Part shown: one piece after another, positions 16,658 through 24,023 of the stretch
How the letters are laid out: every line of letters starts with the position of its first letter
Position numbering within the stretch: position 1 is the first letter of the stretch
Source: Candidatus Pantoea formicae
GTDB lineage: Bacteria > Pseudomonadota > Gammaproteobacteria > Enterobacterales > Enterobacteriaceae
Assembly (NCBI RefSeq): GCF_011752625.1
Contig: NZ_VWXD01000006.1
Span: 124,001-188,000 of the forward strand
Direction of reading: 5' to 3'
DNA: 64,000 bases
Program-made: the position numbers and the translations under genes
The notes under the pieces: generated by a model
Seen by the model: only the letters and a program-made list of their open reading frames with translations
What the model was told of the DNA's origin: nothing
Databases searched by the model: none

Positions 16658-16846
16658 ATGCATCATTTTCTGGAAACCCTTTCAGAATTTCTTTCCAATT
16701 GGCCTGTAATATCGGAAGAGCGAGCAGAGAGAAAACCAGTAAAAGACAGGAAGAAGATCTCAAGTCTTCACTACAGACCTATGTGCAAGATCAATGATGA
16801 TAAAAAAAGAGATAATGATATTCCCAAGAAAGATGAGGCCAACTAA
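16658..16846 (+). CDS. Small hypothetical protein, prophage remnant
   Basis: 62 residues, starting at an ATG with an excellent GGAGGA site 8 nt upstream. The product is highly charged in its second half (KPVKDRKKISS, DDKKRDNDIPKKDE) with no membrane segment or recognised motif. It is divergent from the toxin-like gene and antisense-oriented to ogr. It may be a real small gene or chance frame in an AT-rich remnant. Confidence 0.3.
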   Translation: MHHFLETLSEFLSNWPVISEERAERKPVKDRKKISSLHYRPMCKINDDKKRDNDIPKKDEAN

Positions 16847-16918
16847 GAAAAACACATTCACACTTAAGTAGTAAGACTCATTGCTTGTAAAAAAACCGCT
16901 AACCGGGCTTCACTACGA

Positions 16919-17137
16919 TCATAACCATAGGGGCTGCTGCTGGCCTCTGCTTGGATGTGGCGGAACGGCTTTAACTTTACATGGTGACATAATAATTTCT
17001 GACACAGTCTCATGCGACTTAAAGGTACAACTGCAATTAATGTTCTGGCACTGGTTGTAACGTTCTTTGGTCGTCGCTGATACTTAGAAGCTGCTGCGTG
17101 TATGTGCGGCATTCCCGCACAAAGGGCAATTCATCAT
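16919..17137 (-). pseudogene. ogr: Ogr/Delta-type late gene activator, disrupted by a nonsense codon
   Basis: Reading the minus strand from 17137 gives MMNCPLCGNAAHTRSSF, then a TAA at codon 18, then VSATTKERYNQCQNINCSC and THE-like SHETV, ending PSRGQQQPLWL. With the stop read through it is 72 residues, the size of P2 Ogr. The zinc-ligand cysteines (CPLC near the start, QCQNINC later) and the TKERY motif are those of Ogr/Delta activators, which bind upstream of P2 late promoters. The stop sits where homologues have an aromatic residue, so a single TAY to TAA change explains it. The gene follows the D fragment in the native P2 order. Confidence 0.85.
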
Positions 17138-17199
17138 GATGTATCCTCAAAAACCCAATTGAGATTAATGCTACTCAATTAAACCATTTTGAGATAGCA

Positions 17200-17457
17200 C
17201 TATTCCATTTCAAGTGAATCTATTTTTACCTCGAGTTCAATGCTGGTCGTAAAGCCGCTATCCGCATTAAGGCTGTGCGTCAGCGTGGTTACAATCCACT
17301 CCCCCGCATCAATCTGCTGTTTGAATCCGCTCTCACGATACATCTGGCGAACGGTGCCTTCCTTGTAACCCGTGCGGCGACAGAACTCTTCTAAGGTAAT
17401 GTAGGGCTCCGAGATCACGAGATTGATTGAAGGGCGCATTGAAAGTTTACGAGTCAT
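17200..17457 (-). pseudogene. Chimeric frame: Cox N terminus fused to tail protein D C terminus
   Basis: 85 codons without a stop. Residues 1-40 (MTRKLSMRPSINLVISEPYI, then TLEEFCRRTGYKEGTVRQMY) are the helix-turn-helix start of a Cox-type excisionase/regulator, in the correct place divergent from CI. Residues 41-85 (RESGFKQQIDAGEWIVTTLT, HSLNADSGFTTSIELEVKID) instead match the C-terminal end of the P2 late-control/tail protein gpD (GEWxVxxxTHSL...GFTTxxExE). In P2-type phages D lies immediately before ogr, exactly as here. The frame therefore marks a deletion joint that removed everything between cox and D. It may still make a truncated DNA-binding protein, but a normal Cox C terminus is missing. 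Confidence 0.75.
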
Positions 17458-17475
17458 GATGCACTATCCTCTGTT

Positions 17476-17522
17476 GAGTTCTAGCCAACTCTATTCATCA
17501 CTATTAAACACGTATTGATACG
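17476..17522. promoter_or_regulatory. Candidate CI/Cox operator region
   Basis: The 89-nt divergent gap between the cox fragment and CI holds two small inverted repeats: GAGTT-CTAGCC-AACTC (17476-17491) and CGTAT-TG-ATACG (17511-17522). The lytic and lysogenic promoters of P2/186 phages face each other in this place. Binding is inferred from position. Confidence 0.4.
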
Positions 17523-17546
17523 ACGAGTGAATATTAGGATCACAAA

Positions 17547-18152
17547 TTGGAAAGTTCAACGAAAGATTTTACGAGTCATAAAGCTCCAACTTTACCAGAG
17601 GGTGGTAAAGATCCCATTGAGCGCATCGTTCGGGCATACGGTTTTGCATCTCGACAGGCGCTGTGTCGGCACTTAGATGTGTCTCAAAGCACCATGGCTA
17701 ACCGCATAATGCGTGGGAACTTTCCTGCTGATTGGGTTCTGATTTGTTCGATGGAAACCGGCACTTCCCTTGAGTGGCTGACATATGGACGCGGCGATTC
17801 GAACATCACAAATCAAGAACAGCCATCAACCAAAATCGAACTCAGAAAAATCACAAATGGGAAATTCTCATCATCTGATTGGGTTGAATATGACGCTCAG
17901 CTATTACCAAGTGATGTTAAAGCCCCACTGTTAGTACATTTCGAGAAACAGAATTACCTGTTAGACATGACCGCCGCGGAGATCACTGACGGGCTGTGGC
18001 TCATCGAGATTGATAAGCTCATTAGCGTTAAAGAACTGTACCGTTTTCCCGGCGGGCGCATCCGCATTGAGAATGGAAAAGCCTCATTTGAATGCAAGGC
18101 AGACGACATCAAGGTCTTGGGCAAAGTCGTTGCCCGCACTGAGTACCTTTAA
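17547..18152 (+). CDS. Phage repressor CI, 186-like
   Basis: 201 residues from a TTG start with TAGGAT upstream; the first internal ATG would cut the DNA-binding domain. The N-terminal helix-turn-helix (VRAYGFASRQALCRHLDVSQ, then STMANRIMRGNFPADWVLIC, about 28-67) and the C-terminal domain ending DGLWLIEIDKLISVKELYRF and FECKADDIKVLGKVVA match the CI repressor of coliphage 186 (which has DGLWLVDI and FECGIDDIKTLGRVVG). There is no LexA-type autocleavage signature visible, as expected for 186 CI. It would maintain lysogeny by silencing the cox-side promoter. It is followed after 9 nt by int, so the two are cotranscribed. Confidence 0.88.
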   Translation: MESSTKDFTSHKAPTLPEGGKDPIERIVRAYGFASRQALCRHLDVSQSTMANRIMRGNFPADWVLICSMETGTSLEWLTYGRGDSNITNQEQPSTKIELRKITNGKFSSSDWVEYDAQLLPSDVKAPLLVHFEKQNYLLDMTAAEITDGLWLIEIDKLISVKELYRFPGGRIRIENGKASFECKADDIKVLGKVVARTEYL

Positions 18153-18161
18153 AGGCAAAGC

Positions 18162-19184
18162 ATGGCGATAAACAAATTACCCAACGGGAAATGGCAGGCA
18201 CAGGTTTTCCCAAACGGCCGAGACGGCAAAAGGATTCGCCACCAGTTTGCGACGAAGGGCGAAGCGCAATCCTATGAGAAGTTCGTAAAAGAACAGGCTC
18301 AAGATAAGCCTTGGCTGGGAGAGAAAGCAGATAAGCGGCGGGTAATTGAGCTGGTTGAATTGTGGTTCAACACGCATGGTATTACTTTGGCGGATGGTGA
18401 GAAGCGGCGAACCACAATGGCGTTCGCCTGCGAGGCTATGGGAAACCCATTCGCAACCGAGTTTAACGCGAAAATTTTTGCGTCTTATCGCGAGCAGCGG
18501 CTAAGCGGGAAAATCACCCGCTCCAGCCGAGTGAAAGCGGTTACGCCGCGCACGGTTAATTTAGAGCTGGCGTATTTCAGGGCGATGTTTAACGAACTAC
18601 GCCGGTTGGATGAATGGACCGCTCCAAATCCGTTAAAAAATGTGCGCGAGTTTAAAATCAGTGAATCGGAGATGGCATATCTCACCATCGAGGAAATTAG
18701 AACCCTCCTCGCCGAATGTGAGAACAGCCGATCTAAAGACCTGACTACCATTGTGAAAATCTGCCTAGCAACTGGCGCACGATGGAGTGAGGCCGAAGGC
18801 TTGAAGGGAAGCCAAATCCGCGCCGGTCAGATCATCTACGTGAAAACTAAAGGTAAGAAAAACCGCGCGGTGCCGATAACTGAAAAATTACAGGCTCAAC
18901 TGCCATCCAGCAGGAAAGCACAGTTGCTCTTTAAACCATGCTACTCAGCTTTTAGAAAGGCCATGCAACGCGCTGGCATCGAGACACCTTCTGGGCAAAT
19001 GACGCACGTCTTACGACACACCTTCGCGTCTCATTTCATGATGAACGGGGGTAATATTCTCGTGCTTCAGCGGATATTGGGACATACCGATATTAAGGTG
19101 ACAATGCGATATGCACATTTTTCCCCAGATCATTTAACTGAGGCTAAGAATCTAAATCCACTCGCTAGAAATTTTTCAATTTAA
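18162..19184 (+). CDS. int: Site-specific tyrosine recombinase (P2-type integrase)
   Basis: 340 residues, the size of P2/186 integrases. The N-terminal arm-binding region (1-60) and core-binding domain (about 60-165) precede the catalytic domain with R207 (TGARWSE), K230 (VKTKGKK), H282 and R285 (HVLRHTF), H308 (LGHTD) and the nucleophile Y317 (MRYAHF), all intact. It is expected to recombine at the 51-bp ileX repeats. It is 9 nt downstream of CI. In P2 the attachment site lies directly beyond int; here 2.5 kb of cargo has been inserted in that gap. Confidence 0.95.
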   Translation: MAINKLPNGKWQAQVFPNGRDGKRIRHQFATKGEAQSYEKFVKEQAQDKPWLGEKADKRRVIELVELWFNTHGITLADGEKRRTTMAFACEAMGNPFATEFNAKIFASYREQRLSGKITRSSRVKAVTPRTVNLELAYFRAMFNELRRLDEWTAPNPLKNVREFKISESEMAYLTIEEIRTLLAECENSRSKDLTTIVKICLATGARWSEAEGLKGSQIRAGQIIYVKTKGKKNRAVPITEKLQAQLPSSRKAQLLFKPCYSAFRKAMQRAGIETPSGQMTHVLRHTFASHFMMNGGNILVLQRILGHTDIKVTMRYAHFSPDHLTEAKNLNPLARNFSI

Positions 19185-19206
19185 AATTTTAATACAGGAT
19201 ATGGAA

Positions 19207-19983
19207 ATGTCTAAGATTGATACTTGGTCTACAAGGATTGCCAATTTTTCACAAATTGGAGTATTGGCTCTAGCAGCATTTGGATATTTTTATACGGTAC
19301 TACCTGTATATCAGAAGTCACTATTAGATGAAGAAATAGCAAAGAAAACTCTTGAACTTGAGAAAAAAGACAAGCAACTTTTAGAGCTTAACGGAACTTT
19401 GAACCAACGGTCGATTGAATTGAACCAGCTTTTGAAAGAAGTTAATCAAGTAAAAGATGAAGCAAACTCAGCCAAATCAAACTTAAAAGTCGTGCAAGGT
19501 AAATTCTCGGAGCAATATTCAGAACTTAGAGTGCATCTCTTATCACAATTCATATCACTGGCTTATGCTGAATGTTACAAGTCACTATCAAACTCTAATA
19601 ACATTTCACAATGCTTTACTAAAATAGCTGAGTCGTCAAACCTTCGCGAACTCAATCAAAGAGACAAAGGAAAACTTAAATATAACATTATAAAAGAAAC
19701 CCCTAACTTGTTAATAGATTACGCCAACAAAAAAAGTGCTCTAGAGTATGCTTTGAAAAAATTTGATGAAAGAATTTTATCCATCAATAAGGAATGCGAG
19801 TCAAATAAGTTGAGGGATGAATATGAAGATAGATTTAAAAAAATAAACATTGATTTCGAATGTGATAATAAAAGAAGAGAAATGGAAAGCAAAGCATCCG
19901 AATTGAAAATGAAGTTTATTTTCGCAAAGCAAAAGTTAATTTCAGAAAACTTAGAAAGAATATCTCAAAAAACATTAAATTAA
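19207..19983 (+). CDS. Membrane-anchored coiled-coil protein of unknown function
   Basis: 258 residues from the second ATG, which has ACAGGA 7 nt upstream (the ATG at 19201 is too close to it). One N-terminal transmembrane helix (about 13-32, IGVLALAAFGYFYTVLPVY) is followed by a long coiled coil (about 38-105, EIAKKTLELEKKDKQLLELN) and a charged helical C-terminal half with a second coiled coil (about 200-250). There are few cysteines and no enzyme motif. It is strongly AT-rich, unlike the integrase before it. Phage-end cargo of this form (anchor plus coil) is often a superinfection or defence component, but no function can be assigned. Confidence 0.65.
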   Translation: MSKIDTWSTRIANFSQIGVLALAAFGYFYTVLPVYQKSLLDEEIAKKTLELEKKDKQLLELNGTLNQRSIELNQLLKEVNQVKDEANSAKSNLKVVQGKFSEQYSELRVHLLSQFISLAYAECYKSLSNSNNISQCFTKIAESSNLRELNQRDKGKLKYNIIKETPNLLIDYANKKSALEYALKKFDERILSINKECESNKLRDEYEDRFKKINIDFECDNKRREMESKASELKMKFIFAKQKLISENLERISQKTLN

Positions 19984-20044
19984 TTGCTTGCAATAAATAA
20001 ACAGAGGGTAAAATTGAAACCCTCCGTTTATTTTATAAATGATA

Positions 20045-21394
20045 TTAAAAATATTCCTTTTCAAAATCCTCTGCTTTGCCAAGGGACGGCTTAACCCTAT
20101 CAATTATTTCTTGGCAGATAGCAATATCATCCTGCAAAGCTTTAACTGCCTGCCCCTTGATTTTAGGGATGTTATTAAATTTCCCGTTCATCATACCTTC
20201 AGCTCCAAATGCTCCCCATTTGCCTGCGGTGCAGATGTGAATAATGAGTTCCAAGCAACTTGTGTTGTCCATCAAAGTTGATATGTCATCGTCGTATGTA
20301 CTTGCACTCTGAGCAAAAGAGTTAGCTTCAGAAAAAGTCGAAGATCCTGCCTGTTCAAAAATTGATTGTATGACTTTCCGACTAGCCCATTCATGGCCTT
20401 TAATACACTTCATCAACACCGGGCTAAGCTTATATTTTTCAAGAACATTACCAACGCTAGAACTGAAACACCTATCAATAATATCTTTATTTAAGCCAAG
20501 CACACTTTTAGTAATTTGAACTGGATGTTTTAAATAAGTATGCTGATCCGAGGATTTTGTTGCGGAGATTGTATCCTCAATCATTTTATTTAGCCTCAAA
20601 TAAACTATATCGTCTATACCCTTTAACAAACCACCATTAGTTGAAATACACTCCATTAAACATTGTCTTTTACTATCATCAGAACTACATTCTATAATGA
20701 CTTGTTTTTTGATCTGTTCAACAACATCATTATTTAGTGGTTTGAAAGATAATCCTAATAGATATCTTTTCGCATTTAGCTTAATTTGCTCATTAGCATC
20801 ATCTAATGATAAAAGAAGTTTATTTAAGAGGTACGAGTATCCATCATGATGAAGATTTTTAACACCTTCATTAACAACAACAGCATGGTCCTGGATGTTC
20901 GAAGTAGGGAATAAATATGAATTAGTTAACTTTGATAGGATTTGATCGGCAACTTGAGTTGTTGATAAAACAGGCTTTGAAAGAAACCTGTGTATGGTTT
21001 CAGAATAAACATAGCGAGCTTCTTCTGCTGTGGGTTTATGACCTGAAGGATGTGCAGCTTTATTTCTAAGCGTTCTTAAAACAGTTAGAAAATCAGCATC
21101 AATTTCCGTAATTATTTTTTCAGATTTTAGTTTGTTAAGCAAATCGCTTTCATATACTTTTTGCTCATCTCTTTTTTTAGATATTTCTGTAAATATTGCT
21201 CTGGCCACTCTGTTTGTAGTGGCCATCCCATCTAACTTTTTAAACAGGTCCTCGAAGATAGCAATGAATGAAAGCACCACACAAGCTCGATGTGCGCCAG
21301 TCATATAGCACGTTAAAGCTTCTCGCATGTATTCTTTCAATTCAACATCAACGATATCACCAATAAGCTCTTCCATATCCCTTAAATTTGACAT
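20045..21394 (-). CDS. HEPN-motif protein, prophage cargo, candidate RNase/defence factor
   Basis: 449 residues with an AAGGAATAGTT ribosome site. The N-terminal 150 residues are helical and contain RNKAAHP: R110 and H115 form the Rx4H motif of HEPN ribonucleases, preceded by the usual long helices (REALTCYMTGAHRACVVLSF; FLTVLRTL). The remaining 300 residues are an unrecognised, mostly helical region with no transmembrane segment and no nucleotide-binding motif. The gene is very AT-rich and convergent with the coiled-coil gene, placed between int and the attachment site, a typical cargo position in P2-like elements. HEPN RNases are common effectors of abortive infection; RNase activity and a defence role here are inferences. 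Confidence 0.6.
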   Translation of the reverse strand: MSNLRDMEELIGDIVDVELKEYMREALTCYMTGAHRACVVLSFIAIFEDLFKKLDGMATTNRVARAIFTEISKKRDEQKVYESDLLNKLKSEKIITEIDADFLTVLRTLRNKAAHPSGHKPTAEEARYVYSETIHRFLSKPVLSTTQVADQILSKLTNSYLFPTSNIQDHAVVVNEGVKNLHHDGYSYLLNKLLLSLDDANEQIKLNAKRYLLGLSFKPLNNDVVEQIKKQVIIECSSDDSKRQCLMECISTNGGLLKGIDDIVYLRLNKMIEDTISATKSSDQHTYLKHPVQITKSVLGLNKDIIDRCFSSSVGNVLEKYKLSPVLMKCIKGHEWASRKVIQSIFEQAGSSTFSEANSFAQSASTYDDDISTLMDNTSCLELIIHICTAGKWGAFGAEGMMNGKFNNIPKIKGQAVKALQDDIAICQEIIDRVKPSLGKAEDFEKEYF

Positions 21395-21654
21395 AACTAT
21401 TCCTTGAGATTAAAGTTTAATGTTAGGTTGAGTACAATTAACGGTTTATAATTCAACATTATTATCGGAAAATTTTGCTGTTATTTTAGTGTTTTTTTCA
21501 TTCGATATGAACATTTAGTTATCACTTTTCTTTGCTTGATCGAGCACAAAAGATTGGCAGCAAAGCGCAACGCTATGTGCCACTTTTCATCACTATTCGG
21601 CCTAAAGAAAAGATAAAAATCAGTAAGTTACTGATTTTACTTGCTTCAAATTGG
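21395..21654. other. AT-rich gap between HEPN gene and right attachment site
   Basis: It holds the HEPN gene promoter region and phage-derived sequence. A short inverted repeat, AATCAGTAAG-TTA-CTGATT-like (about 21617-21637), lies just before the attachment repeat. No gene is visible. Confidence 0.5.
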
Positions 21655-21705
21655 GACTCATAATCGCTTGGTCGCTGGTTCAAACCCAGCAGGGGCCACC
21701 AAATT
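21655..21705 (+). repeat. Right attachment site (partial ileX copy)
   Basis: 51 bp identical to 15192-15242. It contains the tRNA from the anticodon stem through CCA, but the preceding sequence is unrelated to the tRNA 5' half, so this is not a functional tRNA gene. Confidence 0.95.
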
Positions 21706-22021
21706 CTCGATTCCAATCAATAGCTCATAATAATTTACAGCTTCTCAATTGATATAGTTGCTTAGCGACGTCCTAATCCCATCCTCATAATATTCAACTA
21801 GTTTAATAATCACCCATCTTGAAGTGAAATCAGCAACTGCTGGGTAAGCGGTAACGAGTATCAATATTAAATGTTGAGGCCAAGCTTAAATTTTCTAGAA
21901 TAAGCAATAAAAACAATCAGCAAGGAATTCTTAGTGATGCGTAAAATCCTGCACTCTGAATACAGGTTCCGGCGGCCGCTCGAAGGTGTGGCCGCCTCGA
22001 CTATTAATTCGGGGATAAAAT
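21706..22021. other. Intergenic region with a GC-rich hairpin before a small gene
   Basis: Mostly AT-rich sequence with no gene. At 21971-21996 lies GGCGGCC-12 nt-GGCCGCC, a 7-bp GC stem that stands out, 26 nt before the next start codon. It could be a leader element of the small gene or a terminator without a U run. Confidence 0.5.
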
Positions 22022-22252
22022 ATGAAAAAAAGCAATCGTGCCGTTCGTCGGCATCATATGAAAAGGCTCAAGACCAAGCGTGGCCGCTACAATAATACTG
22101 CTGCTAGCTGGGATGGGGATGCGACTGTCGCCAGTATTGGCAATGTTTATCATACTCCCTGTCGTTGTTCATGCTGGATGTGTGGCCACCAGCGCTTTTA
22201 CCACGGGTTGAACATGCAGGAAGTTAGGGCAAGAGCGAAGCATCAGGAGTAA
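22022..22252 (+). CDS. Small conserved cysteine-containing hypothetical protein
   Basis: 76 residues with CGGGGATAAAAT before the ATG. The basic start MKKSNRAVRRHHMKRLKTKR and the C-terminal CRCSCWMCGHQRFYHG match a widespread family of tiny proteins (RAxRRHH ... CSCxMCGNPR) found in many bacteria; the cysteine set could bind a metal. No function is known. It is convergent with the DUF4282 gene across a strong hairpin. Confidence 0.7.
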   Translation: MKKSNRAVRRHHMKRLKTKRGRYNNTAASWDGDATVASIGNVYHTPCRCSCWMCGHQRFYHGLNMQEVRARAKHQE

Positions 22253-22264
22253 ACATCTAAACCT

Positions 22265-22296
22265 GTTTGGGCGCACAACCTGAAGTGCGCCCAAAC
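22265..22296. terminator. Strong hairpin between convergent small genes
   Basis: A perfect 12-bp inverted repeat, GTTTGGGCGCAC-8 nt-GTGCGCCCAAAC. There is no U-tract on either side, but its place between two convergent genes suggests transcription end or mRNA protection. Confidence 0.6.
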
Positions 22297-22324
22297 GAAG
22301 CTCTAAATCAGAGCTGGCAACTCA

Positions 22325-22588
22325 TTACTGATTAGCGTCGCGTTTAGGCTGATTTTCCGCAATACGACGCAGATATTCGGCCATTTTGAACATAATCATA
22401 ATCATTTCAAAACTGATACGGATACCTACCATCATTCCCAGACCGACCAGTAATTGCCAGAATGAAAAGCTGTGTGTCACAGCTAAGCTGATAAAACCAG
22501 AGATCACCACACCCAGCAAACTCAGCCAGTAGCAAACCAGCAAAATTTTAGGCGTCAATAAACTGTCAAAAAAGAAAATCTGTCTCAT
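22325..22588 (-). CDS. DUF4282 family membrane protein
   Basis: 87 residues. Two transmembrane helices (about 14-37, KILLVCYWLSLLGVVISGFI; and about 44-70, LLVGLGMMVGIRISFEMIMI) are followed by a charged tail (YLRRIAENQPKRDANQ). The start MRQIFFFDSLLTPKI and the RIxxExxMIxFK pattern are those of the DUF4282 family, small inner-membrane proteins of unknown role. An AAGGGACAGAT site precedes the ATG. It is transcribed alone. Confidence 0.78.
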   Translation of the reverse strand: MRQIFFFDSLLTPKILLVCYWLSLLGVVISGFISLAVTHSFSFWQLLVGLGMMVGIRISFEMIMIMFKMAEYLRRIAENQPKRDANQ

Positions 22589-23010
22589 ATCTGTCCCTTT
22601 AAATTATGTTGATCCGTCCTCTTCCGGTAACATCCGGAAAACAATTAGCGAGATCGATTATCCACATATATTTACCCCTCTCAACACCCAATGACAAAAA
22701 TCAATTAATAAACAATAAAATCATAATGTTATGAATATAATATAAACCACCACAGCCTTTCGCACCCACTATAAATGGGGTTTAATCCAAATTAGAGGTG
22801 TGAAAAAATTAAAACCCAAGAATTCAACCTCCTATTAATCGCCATGTTTTATTACTGGGAACATTAGATTGATAATTTGACGATTAAGTTTCTTATTAAT
22901 AGAAAAAACAAATAAATATTATGATGCATTCACTGCTAAATCTGAAATCCATATTAGCCAGAACAATTCATTTTCTGGCTAATATGAGTGAATCTGGTGA
23001 AACGTTCTCG
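22589..23010. other. AT-rich intergenic region
   Basis: No gene is visible in 422 nt. It contains an 11-bp inverted repeat ATATTAGCCAG / CTGGCTAATAT (22951-22985) just downstream of the mgtC stop, with no U run, which may mark the mgtC transcript end. Confidence 0.5.
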
Positions 23011-23721
23011 CTACAATTCCTGTTGCAGTTCACAAATCTGCCACCTAACCGAACTTACGCCCTTCTCCAGACTGATCCTGCCCACTAAATTCTCCAGTTG
23101 GTCAGTCATGCTCGGTTTCCCCAGCACTTCCGCATTCACCTCCATGCGATGCGGCGGATTCATATCCTCGCTGTGCAGTGATTGCAGGCGCAGTCCGCTG
23201 CCGCCGAGGCTGTGTAACATCAGGCTACGCACCTGCACTTCATCCTGTGCCAGACAGATAATTTGCACTTTATAGTGCTGCACCACTTCTTCCGCAGGCA
23301 CCAAACTTTGGCGATTAATCCCCTGCGCCAAATCGCGCAGCAGAATATTGGCGCACAGAATCACCATGCAACCAATCGCGGCTTCCAGCAGCAATCCCAT
23401 GCTACACAGCACGCCCACGGCGGCAGTACACCATAGTGTTGCAGCGGTATTCAGGCCGCGTACGTTGAGGCCGTCGCGCATGATCACCCCGCCACCGAGG
23501 AAACCGATGCCGGAGACCACATAAGCCGCCACGCGTGAGGCATCGGTGGCGATGCCGGGTACGCTTTGCGTCATCAAAACAAATAAACAGGCGCCAGTGC
23601 TGACCAGCGCATTGGTGCGTAAACCGGTCATACGTTGGCGAAGCTGGCGCTCGCTGCCAATCAGCGCGCCTAAAACCAGCGCGACAGTGACGCGCAGTAA
23701 AAAGATTTTCCAATCCATCAT
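23011..23721 (-). CDS. mgtC: MgtC/SapB family membrane protein
   Basis: 236 residues from the ATG at 23721 (GGAGTGAGG just upstream; an in-frame GTG at 23730 is less likely). The N-terminal half has the MgtC membrane domain: LGALIGSERQLRQRMTGLRT, the segment YVVSGIGFLGGGVIMRDG and LNTAATLWCTAAVGVL with the conserved Asp and Cys residues. The C-terminal soluble domain (about 145-236) is ACT-like. MgtC proteins support growth at low magnesium and in macrophages by modulating the F1Fo ATP synthase and phosphate uptake. It is a single gene with a structured leader, consistent with magnesium-responsive control. Confidence 0.88.
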   Translation of the reverse strand: MMDWKIFLLRVTVALVLGALIGSERQLRQRMTGLRTNALVSTGACLFVLMTQSVPGIATDASRVAAYVVSGIGFLGGGVIMRDGLNVRGLNTAATLWCTAAVGVLCSMGLLLEAAIGCMVILCANILLRDLAQGINRQSLVPAEEVVQHYKVQIICLAQDEVQVRSLMLHSLGGSGLRLQSLHSEDMNPPHRMEVNAEVLGKPSMTDQLENLVGRISLEKGVSSVRWQICELQQEL

Positions 23722-23950
23722 AAACCTCACTCCGCTGCTTCAGGCAGGCGGAACTTCAGGGGGAGTAAATGGATTACAGTCGGAGCCACTACCGCTTAAA
23801 AATCAGCAGCATCACGTATAAAAACAGGGGGAGATTCTGGAAGGAAATCCACCGTCTTAACGCACGGTTAAGACAGCGTTGAGGGCTATCTTACCGCAGG
23901 GACCTTTTGTAATCGTTCGGGACAGGTGTCCAATGCAGTTATCCTCTTGG
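23722..23950 (-). promoter_or_regulatory. Structured leader of mgtC with a short upstream frame
   Basis: The about 230-nt leader has a perfect 8-bp hairpin GTCTTAAC/GTTAAGAC (23854-23874), a duplicated C-rich element CTCCCCCTG (minus strand; 23825-23833 and 23757-23765) and, between the copies, a seven-codon frame reading MLLIFKR (23789-23812). Leaders of mgtA and mgtC in other enterics use short leader peptides and Rho-dependent control, so this leader is a good candidate for the same logic. The frame has no strong ribosome site, so its translation is unproven. Confidence 0.45.
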
Positions 23951-23956
23951 GGTAAA

Positions 23957-23985
23957 AGTCGGCGCGATTGTAAACCTCGCGCCGG
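23957..23985 (-). terminator. Terminator downstream of the HAD phosphatase gene
   Basis: On the minus strand GGCGCG-11 nt-CGCGCC is followed by GACTTTTACC, a short GC stem with a four-U run. It separates the HAD gene from the mgtC leader. Confidence 0.6.
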
Positions 23986-24023
23986 TTAATTGCTATCCAA
24001 CTGCGCTTCTGTTTATCAAATGT

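Larger units (their letters stand above)
15192..21705. mobile_element. P2/186-type prophage remnant integrated in ileX
   Basis: A 6.5-kb element lies between 51-bp direct repeats. It carries, from right to left, a tyrosine integrase, a 186-like CI repressor, a cox'-'D chimeric frame and a disrupted ogr gene, all in the relative order and orientation of a P2/186 prophage, but without replication, capsid, portal, lysis or tail genes. Cargo lies at both ends: a putative toxin/immunity pair between ogr and the left site, and a coiled-coil protein and HEPN-motif protein between int and the right site. Cargo genes are visibly AT-rich compared with the flanking core genes. Excision may still be possible with int, but the Cox half is truncated. 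Confidence 0.9.

Noticed and set aside
16864..17112. An 82-codon minus-strand frame over ogr
   Set aside because: It is in a different frame from the zinc-finger protein and has no family likeness; the conserved sequence is in the ogr frame with one nonsense codon.
21655..21705. Possible second tRNA-Ile gene
   Set aside because: Only the part from the anticodon stem onward is present; the acceptor 5' strand and D arm are missing. It is the attachment-site duplicate.
15192..21705. A complete, inducible prophage
   Set aside because: There are no replication, packaging, capsid, lysis or baseplate genes, and cox and ogr are damaged.
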